This document shows positions 43,053-51,977 of a stretch of 64,000 bases of DNA, piece after piece (the stretch's first letter is position 1; each line of letters begins with the position of its first letter). The DNA comes from Emticicia aquatilis (GTDB lineage Bacteria; Bacteroidota; Bacteroidia; Cytophagales; Spirosomataceae), in assembly GCF_014644295.1 (NCBI RefSeq), contig NZ_BMKK01000009.1, positions 124,001 through 188,000 of the forward strand. Reading direction: 5' to 3'. A program made the position numbers and the translations under genes. Under the pieces are notes generated by a model that saw only the letters and a list, made by a program, of their open reading frames with translations, had not been told where the DNA came from and did not search any database.

Positions 43053-43072
43053 TAATTTTGTTCACAAAATTA
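43053..43072. promoter_or_regulatory. Palindromic divergent -7 boxes (tilS / OstA-like gene)
   Basis: TAATTTTG (43053-43060, plus) and its mirror CAAAATTA (43065-43072, minus TAATTTTG) are separated by four bases. They could serve tilS and the OstA-like gene, but the two polymerases could not bind at once. Confidence 0.5.
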
Positions 43073-43085
43073 CGTAATTGCTTTC

Positions 43086-44453
43086 ATGCTTCATGCCTTC
43101 TTAACATATATTAACGAGCAAAAATTATTCGAGCCTTCGGAAAAAGTCTTGCTTACGGTCAGTGGAGGCAAAGATTCGGTAGCAATGCTTGACCTCTTCT
43201 GTGGGGCGAACATCCTGTTCGCCGTTGCCCATTGCAACTTCCAACTAAGAGGAAGAGACTCAGACGAAGACCAACTTTTCGTAGAAAATCTTTGCAAAGA
43301 AAACAACGTAGTTTTTCACACAAAAACCTTCGATACAAAAGCTTACGCCAAGAAAAACAAAATCTCGATTGAAATGGCGGCTCGTACGCTTCGCTATGAA
43401 TGGTTTGAAAGCTTACGAAAAGAATTGAACTTTGATTATATCGCAACGGCTCATCATCTCAACGATAGCATCGAAACTGTATTGCTTAATCTTACAAAAG
43501 GCACTGGAATTTCGGGTTTGAAGGGAATTTCGGCAAAAAAAGGGCATATCATTCGTCCGATGTTATTTGCTTCTCGACAAGAAATTGATGCTTATGTAGC
43601 TAAAAAAAAATTATCTTGGCGAGAAGATAGCAGCAATGCCTCAAATGATTATCAGCGAAATTTGATTCGGAATCAGGTTGTGCCTTTATTGAAAAAAATC
43701 AATCCAAATCTTGACGAAACTTTTGCCCGAAACCTCGAACGCTTTCAATCGCTCGAAGCTGATTTTCGTAAGAATCTCAGTCATTTCAAGGCAACGGTCA
43801 TGCGTGAAGAAAACGGTGTTTTTTTCTTGAAAATTGCGAATATAAGATACTGGCAATCAGCCAATTATTATCTGGAAGAGTTATTAAAAGAATTTGGTTT
43901 TAATTATTTTCAATCGAAAGAGATTTTTAATTCACTTGATGGGCTTTCAGGAAAAGTATTTCATGCTGAAAATTTTACACTTTTGAAAGATAGAGAAGAG
44001 TTGGTGATTACAGCCCCTCAGCAATGGCTGCCGCCACAACCCCTCCCCGATAAGGAGGGGCTTTGTTTACAGATAAATAATGACTCATTAAATACTGAAC
44101 AATCTTTCGAGTTTTTAGATAAAAAATTAAGATTTACAGTCTTGAATATCGAAGAAATTGATTCAAAATTTGAAAGAAACAATACCATTCTTTTTGCTGA
44201 TTTCGATAAAATAATGTTCCCAATTACATTCCGCACATGGCAAGAAGGCGATTGGTTTATTCCACTCGGAATGAAAGGAAAAAAGAAAATTTCAGACTTT
44301 TTGATTGATAAAAAGATTTCGCTCAATCTCAAAAAAAACATATTTCTACTTACTTCGCAAGATGCCGTTATATGGGTAGCTGGCCAACGTGCTGATGATA
44401 GATTTAAACTTACAGATACCACAAAGAAGATACTAAAGGTTGAAATAATGTAG
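43086..44453 (+). CDS. tilS: tRNA(Ile)-lysidine synthase
   Basis: A 455-residue enzyme that attaches lysine to C34 of the AUA-reading tRNA-Ile. The PP-loop motif VSGGKDSVAML (near residue 22) and the conserved HCNFQLRGRDSDEDQLFV, FVENLCKENN, AHHLNDSIETVLLNLTKGTG and GLKGISAKKG stretches identify TilS. The C-terminal domains (about 200-455) are present. An in-frame palindromic element encodes residues near 318-325 (PQPLPDKEG), a likely non-native insertion. Essential gene in bacteria generally. Start at ATG 43086. Confidence 0.95.
   Translation: MLHAFLTYINEQKLFEPSEKVLLTVSGGKDSVAMLDLFCGANILFAVAHCNFQLRGRDSDEDQLFVENLCKENNVVFHTKTFDTKAYAKKNKISIEMAARTLRYEWFESLRKELNFDYIATAHHLNDSIETVLLNLTKGTGISGLKGISAKKGHIIRPMLFASRQEIDAYVAKKKLSWREDSSNASNDYQRNLIRNQVVPLLKKINPNLDETFARNLERFQSLEADFRKNLSHFKATVMREENGVFFLKIANIRYWQSANYYLEELLKEFGFNYFQSKEIFNSLDGLSGKVFHAENFTLLKDREELVITAPQQWLPPQPLPDKEGLCLQINNDSLNTEQSFEFLDKKLRFTVLNIEEIDSKFERNNTILFADFDKIMFPITFRTWQEGDWFIPLGMKGKKKISDFLIDKKISLNLKKNIFLLTSQDAVIWVAGQRADDRFKLTDTTKKILKVEIM
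44040..44060. repeat. Palindromic element inside tilS
   Basis: CCCCTCC (44040-44046) and GGAGGGG (44054-44060) with loop CCGATAA, and ACAA/TTGT continuing outward. It stays in frame and adds a PLPDKEG-type peptide to TilS. Confidence 0.65.
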
Positions 44454-44633
44454 CTATTTATTAGCCTCTACACTTACCTTTTTTATTCTAAACACAAACT
44501 TACTCTACAAAAAATACTTACACATACTCCTGTATATCAACTACTTACAAACCGCCTTCTTTAATTTCAAAGCAAATTATACTTCCCAATAAAACACCAC
44601 CACTGAATCATTTTAGAGGCACACTTTATCATT

Positions 44634-44649
44634 TGGCACGAGTTTTGAG
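44634..44649 (+). promoter_or_regulatory. Possible sigma-54-type promoter
   Basis: TGGCACG at 44634-44640 then four bases and TTGAG fits the -24 element and spacing of sigma-54 promoters, but the -12 GC is replaced (TTGA). It lies about 75 bp before the PorE-like ATG at 44722. The rest of the 44454-44721 gap has no other recognisable element. Confidence 0.35.
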
Positions 44650-44721
44650 AAAACTTATACAAAACCCATACGTGCAGTGAATTATACTCATTTAATTGAC
44701 AGTTTTAAAAGTGCTTCACCC

Positions 44722-47037
44722 ATGAAAAAATACAATATCTGGTTGTTGGCTTTCATTTTCCTAATAGCTCAACAAACATACGCTCAAAGTGGCCGTTTGA
44801 AAGCTGCAAACCGCAGTTTTGAGAACATGAGTTACATCGAAGCCATTCGTAATTACGAAGATTATCTTCGTACAGCCAAAGTAGGTTCGCCCGAAATGAA
44901 AGAGGCTCTCACGAAACTCGGATACAGCTACCGAAAGGTGCAAGATTCTCGCAATGCCGAGCGTATTTATGCCGAATTAATTGACCGATACAGCAAAGAA
45001 CTTGAAAGCGAAATTTATTTGTATTTTGCTCAAGCTTTGGCCAATAATGGCAAATATAAAGAATCTCAAAAAATGTATAGCCGCTACGGTCAGGAGCAAA
45101 CTACTGATATGCGTGGACGTCGTTTTACGGTAGCATACATGGACAATAGTCATTTCTACCAAGATTCGGCTACTTATAAGATTGATTATCTCTACGCACT
45201 GAACTCTCGTCAATCAGATTTCAGTCCGATGTATTATAAGAATGGTTTGGTGTTTGTTTCGGCAAGAGAAGAAGGTGGAGCAATTAAGCGGGTTTTCATG
45301 CAAAACCAAACGCCTTTTCTTGATTTATTCATGTTTCCCGATACTGCCGAACTTCGCAAAGATAATATCGTGGCCATGAAACAAGCCAGTGGAGTTGGTG
45401 GGGGTTCGTCGTTTAGTGCTTCTGAAAAATTAGAAGCAATGGCAACCGAAGAAAAAGAGAAGCCGCTTTCTAAAATCGAACAATTCAGCAAAACGCTTAA
45501 TAGTAAATATCACGAAGGACCAGTTACGTTTTTCAAAGATTACAAAAAACTAATTTTCACCAGAAATAATTACAATAAAGGTCGCAGTCGCACGAGTTCG
45601 GACGGTGTAAATAAATTAAAGCTCTACATGGCTACCGAAAACGGTAAACATTGGGGAGGCGTAAAAGAATTACCTTTCAATAGCGATGATTATTCGTGCG
45701 GACACCCTGCCCTATCGCCCGATGATACCAAATTATATTTTGTGTCGGATATGCCAGGTGGCTTTGGTGGAACAGATATTTATGTAGTCGATTACCGTGA
45801 TGGAAATTGGGGTTCACCAGTAAATTTAGGTCGTGAAATCAATACCGAAGGAAATGAAATGTTTCCTTTCATGGACGAAAACGGCAATCTATACTTTTCA
45901 TCAGATGGTCATGAAGGCTTGGGTGGTTTAGATGTATTTTATGTGGAAATGAAGGAGGGAATTCCTGTAAGTGATATAAAAAACCTCGGCACACCAATCA
46001 ATTCTGAAAAAGATGATTTTGGTTTGATTACCAATGGCAATCGTTCGAGCGGATATTTTAGTTCAAACCGCAAGCGTGGTTATGGCGATGATAATCTGTA
46101 TTCGTTCCGTCATGGATGTCGTCAGTTGAATATCTTGGTTTATGATGCAGGAAGCAAAAAACCATTGGAGGCAGTTGATGTAAGAATGTCGAAAAATGGC
46201 GAAAATAAAGAACTTTTTGTAACGGGTTCTGACGGAAAAGTGACCGTTTGCTTAGAAACAGGTACTGATTTTGAATTCAAAGCCATGAAAGAAGGCTATG
46301 AGTCGAACGGTGTTTCTTACGGAACATTTGCTTCTTCGCTCAAAAATCAGACTTCGATAACGATTTATTTAGAGAAATCTAAAGCACCGATTATCAAAGG
46401 AACAATTGTTTCGGAAGTAAATCAACGTCCGATTCAAGGGGCAGTCGTAACGCTTAAAAATGGCAAAGATGGTTCGAAAGAACAAATTGTAACGGGAGCC
46501 GATGGACGCTACGAATTCCAACCTAAGAAAGAGGGTGAATATTCGGTAACAGCCGCCAAAGACCGCTACGCTGAAAATACCGAAAGTTTGGGAAAAGTGA
46601 AACAAACTCGTAAAGGTCCAAAAACAGTTGAACAAAACTTAGGTTTGGTTGGTCAGGGCGATATTTTCAGACTCGAAAACATTTATTACGATTTTGGTCA
46701 GTATTTCATCAGACCAGATGCTGCCAAAGAGTTGGAAACAAAACTTGTGCCGATGCTAAAAAAGTATCCAAACATGAGAATCGAGGTGCGTTCGCATACC
46801 GATAGCCGTGCCAGCGATGCTTACAATTTAAAGTTATCGGCCAACAGAGCCAGAGCCGTATTGGATTATCTGGCCGCTCGTGGAATCAATACCAAACGAG
46901 TAGTAGCCAAAGGTTATGGCGAGACTGAATTGCTCAATAATTGTGATGATGAAGCCGAATGTAAAGAAGACCAACACCAAGCCAATCGCCGTACAGAGTT
47001 TAAGATTCTTGATATTTCAGCAGTTGGAATGAATTGA
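44722..47037 (+). CDS. PorE-like OmpA-family protein (TPR, beta-propeller, carboxypeptidase-regulatory-like, OmpA)
   Basis: A 771-residue protein with signal peptide (LIAQQTYAQ). Domains in order: TPR-like helices (about 20-120, YIEAIRNYEDYLRTA...), a PD40-type beta-propeller (about 140-440, LSPDDTKLYFVSDMPGGFGGTDIYVV), two carboxypeptidase-regulatory-like folds (about 450-625), and an OmpA domain at the end (IYYDFGQYFIRPDAAKEL, RSHTDSRASDAYN, QANRRTEFKI). This is the PorE architecture, a T9SS subunit linking the apparatus to peptidoglycan, though without the lipobox Cys of PorE. The ATG at 44722 is chosen for the signal peptide; 44677 is also open. Confidence 0.85.
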   Translation: MKKYNIWLLAFIFLIAQQTYAQSGRLKAANRSFENMSYIEAIRNYEDYLRTAKVGSPEMKEALTKLGYSYRKVQDSRNAERIYAELIDRYSKELESEIYLYFAQALANNGKYKESQKMYSRYGQEQTTDMRGRRFTVAYMDNSHFYQDSATYKIDYLYALNSRQSDFSPMYYKNGLVFVSAREEGGAIKRVFMQNQTPFLDLFMFPDTAELRKDNIVAMKQASGVGGGSSFSASEKLEAMATEEKEKPLSKIEQFSKTLNSKYHEGPVTFFKDYKKLIFTRNNYNKGRSRTSSDGVNKLKLYMATENGKHWGGVKELPFNSDDYSCGHPALSPDDTKLYFVSDMPGGFGGTDIYVVDYRDGNWGSPVNLGREINTEGNEMFPFMDENGNLYFSSDGHEGLGGLDVFYVEMKEGIPVSDIKNLGTPINSEKDDFGLITNGNRSSGYFSSNRKRGYGDDNLYSFRHGCRQLNILVYDAGSKKPLEAVDVRMSKNGENKELFVTGSDGKVTVCLETGTDFEFKAMKEGYESNGVSYGTFASSLKNQTSITIYLEKSKAPIIKGTIVSEVNQRPIQGAVVTLKNGKDGSKEQIVTGADGRYEFQPKKEGEYSVTAAKDRYAENTESLGKVKQTRKGPKTVEQNLGLVGQGDIFRLENIYYDFGQYFIRPDAAKELETKLVPMLKKYPNMRIEVRSHTDSRASDAYNLKLSANRARAVLDYLAARGINTKRVVAKGYGETELLNNCDDEAECKEDQHQANRRTEFKILDISAVGMN

Positions 47038-47043
47038 AATTAA

Positions 47044-47080
47044 GTCAATGGTCGATAGACCACCAGTCAATAGAAAACGT
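47044..47080. repeat. GTCAATGG/GTCGATAG degenerate repeat
   Basis: A short run of degenerate GTCAATGGTCGATAG-type units with inverted partners (GGTC..GACC) immediately after the PorE-like gene. No coding sense. Confidence 0.4.
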
Positions 47081-47123
47081 ATGAGCATACAAAGCTCAGT
47101 TAAAGATAAAATTAGAGTAGTAG

Positions 47124-47147
47124 GCGGTTCGCCGCCGAGTTTTTTTC
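47124..47147 (+). terminator. GC-rich UUCG-loop terminator
   Basis: GGCGG-TTCG-CCGCC followed by GAG and seven T. A classical stable tetraloop terminator for the PorE-like gene. Confidence 0.75.
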
Positions 47148-47177
47148 ATAGTTTAGGGTTAGGGTTTATTATTCGAG

Positions 47178-47207
47178 AAAAGCATCGCCATTTTGAGCGA
47201 TGCTTTT
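47178..47207 (+). terminator. Second terminator after the PorE-like gene
   Basis: AAAAGCATCGC (47178-47188) and its exact complement (47197-47207), followed by T residues. Confidence 0.65.
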
Positions 47208-47273
47208 TTGGTTTTTAGACCAATATTAAGTTCAGTTTTTCAGAAAAAACAAGGTTTTTTCGTGTTATCGCCT

Positions 47274-47281
47274 TACTTTTG
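47274..47281 (+). promoter_or_regulatory. -7 box of the M42 peptidase gene
   Basis: TACTTTTG matches TAnnTTTG, 34 nt before the ATG at 47316; no -33 TTTG at the expected distance. Confidence 0.4.
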
Positions 47282-47315
47282 AGTTAAAATTGAGAAAAAC
47301 ATAATACAGCGAAAA

Positions 47316-48386
47316 ATGGCAGAAAAAAACATTGAATTTCTTTACGAATATCTAAATAATGCCTCACCGACAGGCTTTGAGTCGTCAGGTCAACAAATTT
47401 GGTTAGACTACCTAAAACCTTACATCGACGAGCAAATCATTGATGTTTACGGAACTGCCGTTGGTGTTATAAACCCAGGTCAACCTTACAAAGTAGTTAT
47501 CGAAGCTCACTCTGATGAGATTTCTTGGTTTGTCAATTACATTACCGAAGACGGTTACATCTATGTACGCCGCAATGGCGGTTCTGACCACCAAATCGCT
47601 CCTTCGAAACGAGTTAATATTCACACCCGCAAAGGCATCGTTAAAGGTGTTTTTGGCTGGCCAGCCATCCACGTGCGTGAAGCTGCCACCGAGGAAAAAC
47701 CAACGTTAAAAAATATCTTCATTGATGTAGGTGCTGCAAAAAAAGCCGAAGTTGAAGAGATGGGAATCCATGTAGGTTGTGTGATTACATTTGAAGATAC
47801 TTTGATGGAGCTAAACAATAAATTTTACGTGGGTCGTGCTTTGGATAACCGCATCGGTGGCTTTATCATTGCAGAGGTTGCTCGTAAACTCAAAGGAAAT
47901 AACATTTCGTTGCCTTTCACGCTTTATGTAGTCAATGCAGTACAAGAAGAAATTGGTTTACGTGGAGCAGAAATGATTTCTCGCAGATTGAAACCAGATG
48001 TAGCTATCTGCTGCGATGTGATTCACGATACTCAATCGCCGATGTACAACAAAAAAACTGACGGAGATTTAGCTTGCGGACGTGGCCCTGTGCTTACTTA
48101 TGGCCCAGCCGTACAAAACAATCTATTGAATTTTATGATTGATGTTTGTACCGAGAAAAATATTCCATTCCAACGTGCAGCTGCCAGTCGCTCGACGGGT
48201 ACCGATACCGATTCTTTTGCTTATTCGGCCGAAGGTGTAGCATCAGCCCTAATTTCTTTGCCACAAAAATATATGCACACCACAGTTGAAATGTGCCACA
48301 AAGATGATATTCAGGCGTGTATTGATATGTATTACGAGATTTTATTGAGCTTAGAAGCTGGACAAGATTTTCGTTATATCAAATAG
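47316..48386 (+). CDS. M42-family metallopeptidase (glutamyl aminopeptidase/endoglucanase-M-like)
   Basis: A 356-residue cytoplasmic enzyme. The opening LNNASPTGFESSGQQ and the di-zinc ligands IEAHSDEISW (His), ALDNRIGG (Asp), AVQEEIGLRGAE (catalytic and metal Glu), CCDVIHD and MHTTVEMCHKDDI are characteristic M42 motifs. Members are broad aminopeptidases that form tetrahedral dodecamers; they degrade short peptides. A stand-alone gene with a terminator on each side. Confidence 0.92.
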   Translation: MAEKNIEFLYEYLNNASPTGFESSGQQIWLDYLKPYIDEQIIDVYGTAVGVINPGQPYKVVIEAHSDEISWFVNYITEDGYIYVRRNGGSDHQIAPSKRVNIHTRKGIVKGVFGWPAIHVREAATEEKPTLKNIFIDVGAAKKAEVEEMGIHVGCVITFEDTLMELNNKFYVGRALDNRIGGFIIAEVARKLKGNNISLPFTLYVVNAVQEEIGLRGAEMISRRLKPDVAICCDVIHDTQSPMYNKKTDGDLACGRGPVLTYGPAVQNNLLNFMIDVCTEKNIPFQRAAASRSTGTDTDSFAYSAEGVASALISLPQKYMHTTVEMCHKDDIQACIDMYYEILLSLEAGQDFRYIK

Positions 48387-48398
48387 TAAAACATTTCC

Positions 48399-48436
48399 AA
48401 ACCAGTGAGGTTATCAAAATGCTACCTCACTGGTTT
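48399..48436 (+). terminator. Terminator after the M42 gene
   Basis: AAACCAGTGAGGT (48399-48411) and its exact complement (48424-48436), 12 bp after the stop. Perfect 13-bp stem. Confidence 0.72.
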
Positions 48437-48473
48437 ATACTTACAAATATTACAATTGCCAACAAACCCAAAA

Positions 48474-49622
48474 ATGTCCCACAAGAAAAAAATATTATTT
48501 ATTGCTTTTGCCTTATTTTTTCATCTCAATCTAAAGGCTCAAAGCCTTTTTATTGGGCAAGATGAGGAAGCGATTTACGATTATTTTCATATCGAAAAAA
48601 ACGATGAGTGTCTTACCTATCGTAGTTTTCCGTTACCCGTTGGTCTTACTCAGTATATTGATATTTTTACCTTAGACGGCCTTAAATCACAAACCAATAA
48701 AGGTGCAGGCAATAATTGTGTAAAAAACGTATTAGATGATGTTTGTCTGAAACGATACGCCAAAAACATTCCGTTTGATATGGCTTTGGGCATTTGGATG
48801 AATGATGCCACAAACCTTCAGAGTCTTGTGAGTGGTGCTTACGATGCAAAAATCAATGAGTTGGCTGATTTTTTGAAAAGTTATCCAAAAGTAAAGTTTT
48901 ACCTCAGAATCGGTTATGAATTTGACGGAAACTGGAACAAGGCCTACGAAGACCGCCGCCGATATATTGTGGCATATCAACGAATCCATGATATTTTGAG
49001 AATCAATTACGAGAAAAGCAAAACTCCTCGAAACTGGATTTCGGTTTGGCAGGCTTGCACCTCTCCTATTGACGATATTATGGAAAATAAAATCGAAAAT
49101 ATCGGAGATTGGTACCCAGGCGATAAATACGTTGATTTTTGTGGAATTTCGTGGTATTTAGCAGGGACAAAACTTGCTCCTAAATATAGCAATAGCACAA
49201 ATTTGGTCTATAAACGTAGTCAGAAAAGTCTGGCCAGCGAAATGCTTTATTACGCCATCAATAAAAACAAACCTGTAATGATTTGTGAAGCTGCACCGCA
49301 AGGATATAGCCTAAGCGGACTTTACCGTAAAAATATTAGCCCATATTGGGATGGTGTGGCAGGCGAAGGAACAGTAAAACTTACTCCGCTACAAATCTGG
49401 AACGAATGGTATAAACCTTTCTTTGAGTTTATCGAAAAAAACAAGCAAACCATCAAGGTTGTGGCCTACATCAATCAGAACTTTGATACTCAACCGATGT
49501 TTGCCCTACCAAAATCAGGTACCTATTGGGGAGATTCACGCATACAAGCCAATGATAAAATAAGTATTTGGTGGAATGAAATGATTACGAATACTTGGAC
49601 AATGGAGCGAAAGCAGCCATAA
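48474..49622 (+). CDS. Secreted GH26-like glycoside hydrolase
   Basis: A 382-residue protein with a signal peptide from ATG 48474 (ends LNLKAQ). The barrel motif YLRIGYEFDGNWN contains the probable acid/base Glu, and KPVMICEAAPQGYS the probable nucleophile Glu, in the GH26 order. GDKYVDFCGISWY also fits. GH26 enzymes are mostly beta-mannanases. The 23 upstream codons overlap the terminator and are not used. It is 12 bp from a radical SAM gene, which may be a chance arrangement. Substrate untested. Confidence 0.78.
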   Translation: MSHKKKILFIAFALFFHLNLKAQSLFIGQDEEAIYDYFHIEKNDECLTYRSFPLPVGLTQYIDIFTLDGLKSQTNKGAGNNCVKNVLDDVCLKRYAKNIPFDMALGIWMNDATNLQSLVSGAYDAKINELADFLKSYPKVKFYLRIGYEFDGNWNKAYEDRRRYIVAYQRIHDILRINYEKSKTPRNWISVWQACTSPIDDIMENKIENIGDWYPGDKYVDFCGISWYLAGTKLAPKYSNSTNLVYKRSQKSLASEMLYYAINKNKPVMICEAAPQGYSLSGLYRKNISPYWDGVAGEGTVKLTPLQIWNEWYKPFFEFIEKNKQTIKVVAYINQNFDTQPMFALPKSGTYWGDSRIQANDKISIWWNEMITNTWTMERKQP

Positions 49623-49634
49623 AATACTAATTTC

Positions 49635-51851
49635 TTGAACAAGACAGTTTTTGCCATAACTCCCCCTTTTACCCAACTGAATACACCGTATCCAGCAACG
49701 GCCTATATCAAGGGATTTCTAAATACTAAAAATATTTCATGCTTTCAAGCCGATTTGGGAATTGAGGTTATTTTGGCTTTATTTTCTAAAAGGGGTTTAA
49801 CAGAACTATTCGGTTTTACCAATCAAAAAGCAGAGGTTTTCTCTGAAAATTCTCAGCGGATTATTGCACTTCAAGAAGATTATATTCAGACGATTGATGC
49901 CGTAATTTTATTTCTTCAAGGCAAAAACCCAACGCTTTCACATGTAATCTGTCAAGAAAATTTCCTTCCCGAAGCATCACGATTTGCTCAACTCGAAGAC
50001 CTCGAATGGGCTTTTGGTTCGATGGGAATGCAAGACAAAGCCAAACATTTGGCAACGCTTTATCTCGAAGACATTTCTGACCTCATCATGGAGTGCGTTG
50101 ACCCACATTTTGGGTTTAGTCGCTACGCCGAGCGTTTGGGGCGTTCGGCCAATAGTTTTGATGAATTATATGCCGTTTTACAGCAAGAATACAGCTATAT
50201 TGATAAAATTCTGGTAAAGATTTTAGCAGAACGCATAACTGAAATTCAACCTAAATTGGTGGTAATTTCCGTGCCGTTCCCTGGAAACCTTTACAGTGCG
50301 TTTAGAATCGGACAATGGGTCAAACAAAATTATCCAACAACCAAAGTTGCAATGGGTGGAGGTTTTGCTAATACGGAATTACGCTCGTTATCAGATGCCC
50401 GAGTTTTTGAATTTTTCGATTACGTATCGCTCGATGATGGCGAAGCTCCGTTGGAGGAAATTATAAAGCCCCTAACCCCTAAAGGAGAATCTTCAAGCCA
50501 AGAAAGTACAATCTCATTAAAACGAACTTTTATTCTTGAAGATGGAGAAGTTGTTTATAAAAATAATTCTTTGCTGAAAGACTACAAACAGTCAGAAGTT
50601 GGAACGCCAGATTATAGCGATTTACTGTTGGATAAATACATTTCTGTTATCGAAATCGTCAATCCGATGCACCGAATGTGGAGTGATGGCCGTTGGAATA
50701 AACTCACAATGGCTCATGGTTGCTACTGGGGAAAATGTACTTTTTGTGATATTTCGCTCGATTATATCAAAATCTATGAGCCCATTGCGGCAAACCTGCT
50801 CTGCGATAGAATGGAAGAAATGATTGCCCAAACGGGTGAAAATGGTTTTCATTTTGTCGATGAGGCTGCTCCACCTGCATTGATGCGAGCATTGGCTTTG
50901 GAGATTTTACGCCGCAAACTAACCGTTACCTGGTGGACGAATATCCGATTCGAGAAAAGTTTTAGTCGAGATTTGTGTCAGTTACTCAAAGCTTCGGGCT
51001 GCATTGCTGTTTCGGGAGGTTTGGAAGTTGCCTCTGACCGATTGCTGGAATTAATTCAAAAAGGTGTGACGGTGGCACAAGTGGCACAAGTCACTCGCAA
51101 TTTCACCGAAGCAGGAATCATGGTTCATGCTTATTTGATGTACGGTTTTCCGACCCAAACTGCCCAAGAAACCATTGATTCGCTCGAAATGGTACGGCAG
51201 ATGTTTGAAATTGGCACTTTACAATCGGGATTTTGGCACCAATTTGCCATGACAGTTCACAGCCCAGTTGGAATGTATCCCGAGCAGTTTTCGGTGCAAA
51301 AAGCAAGCAATACAGTCGGTACTTTTGCCAATAATGATTTAGTTTTCTCCGACCCAAAAGGCACTGACCATGAGGCTTTTAGCTTTGGTTTAAAGAAATC
51401 TCTGCTCAATTATATGCACGGCATTTGTTTTGAATACCCGCTACAAGAATGGTTCGATTTTAAGATTCCTCGCACGAGAGTTCCGAAAAATTATATTGAA
51501 AATGCACTTTTGGAAGATGATGAAATCATACTAAAACCTACCTCAAAAGTAGTTTGGTTGGGTAAAAAGCCTTTGGTAAATTACACAAACACAACTAAGA
51601 AAGGACAAACTTTTCAGACGGCCAATCTCACCTTTCACGATAAAAAAGAAACTTTCAGTATCAAACTAAACCAAGCCCAAGGCGATTGGTTAGTTGAAAT
51701 GATGGATAAAATTTCTACAAAAAATAAAAAGGTTTATACTTTTCAAGAAATAAAAGCCGATTACGAAGCTGCTGGTTTTGAAGATTTCGAGTTATTTTTC
51801 TACAATAAACCTGTGAATGTGCTGCGTGATTATGGATTATTGGGGTTGTGA
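49635..51851 (+). CDS. B12-binding-domain radical SAM protein
   Basis: A 738-residue radical SAM enzyme. A Rossmann-like B12-binding region (about 200-290, LVVISVPFPGNLYSAFRIG...AMGGGFANTELR) precedes the radical SAM barrel. The iron-sulfur motif is C363-x4-C368-x2-C371 (CYWGKCTFC), one residue longer than the usual C-x3-C-x2-C. Start codon TTG at 49635, with no usable ATG before residue 130. An in-frame palindromic element near residues 279-286 (PLTPKGES) lies just before the barrel. Substrate unknown; B12 radical SAM proteins do methylation, ring contraction or anaerobic cyclisation. Confidence 0.82.
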   Translation: MNKTVFAITPPFTQLNTPYPATAYIKGFLNTKNISCFQADLGIEVILALFSKRGLTELFGFTNQKAEVFSENSQRIIALQEDYIQTIDAVILFLQGKNPTLSHVICQENFLPEASRFAQLEDLEWAFGSMGMQDKAKHLATLYLEDISDLIMECVDPHFGFSRYAERLGRSANSFDELYAVLQQEYSYIDKILVKILAERITEIQPKLVVISVPFPGNLYSAFRIGQWVKQNYPTTKVAMGGGFANTELRSLSDARVFEFFDYVSLDDGEAPLEEIIKPLTPKGESSSQESTISLKRTFILEDGEVVYKNNSLLKDYKQSEVGTPDYSDLLLDKYISVIEIVNPMHRMWSDGRWNKLTMAHGCYWGKCTFCDISLDYIKIYEPIAANLLCDRMEEMIAQTGENGFHFVDEAAPPALMRALALEILRRKLTVTWWTNIRFEKSFSRDLCQLLKASGCIAVSGGLEVASDRLLELIQKGVTVAQVAQVTRNFTEAGIMVHAYLMYGFPTQTAQETIDSLEMVRQMFEIGTLQSGFWHQFAMTVHSPVGMYPEQFSVQKASNTVGTFANNDLVFSDPKGTDHEAFSFGLKKSLLNYMHGICFEYPLQEWFDFKIPRTRVPKNYIENALLEDDEIILKPTSKVVWLGKKPLVNYTNTTKKGQTFQTANLTFHDKKETFSIKLNQAQGDWLVEMMDKISTKNKKVYTFQEIKADYEAAGFEDFELFFYNKPVNVLRDYGLLGL
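50469..50488. repeat. CCCCTAACCCCTAAAGGAGA element inside the radical SAM gene
   Basis: It matches the first 17 of 19 bases of the element at 463-481, in the same orientation, and keeps the reading frame, adding PLTPKGES before the SAM barrel. Confidence 0.6.
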
Positions 51852-51977
51852 TTTCTTTACGACAATAGACACAATTAAGTCTCAATCGGCACAAATTTTA
51901 CAGGATAAAACAGTCATTTTGAAACTATTGAGCATCAAAATCGGTTAAATAATTGATACTTTCAATAAATAATATCT

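Noticed and set aside
44677-44721. 15-codon extension of the PorE-like protein
   Set aside because: The ATG at 44722 begins the signal peptide.
48404-48473. Extension of the GH26-like protein
   Set aside because: It overlaps a strong terminator and precedes the signal peptide.
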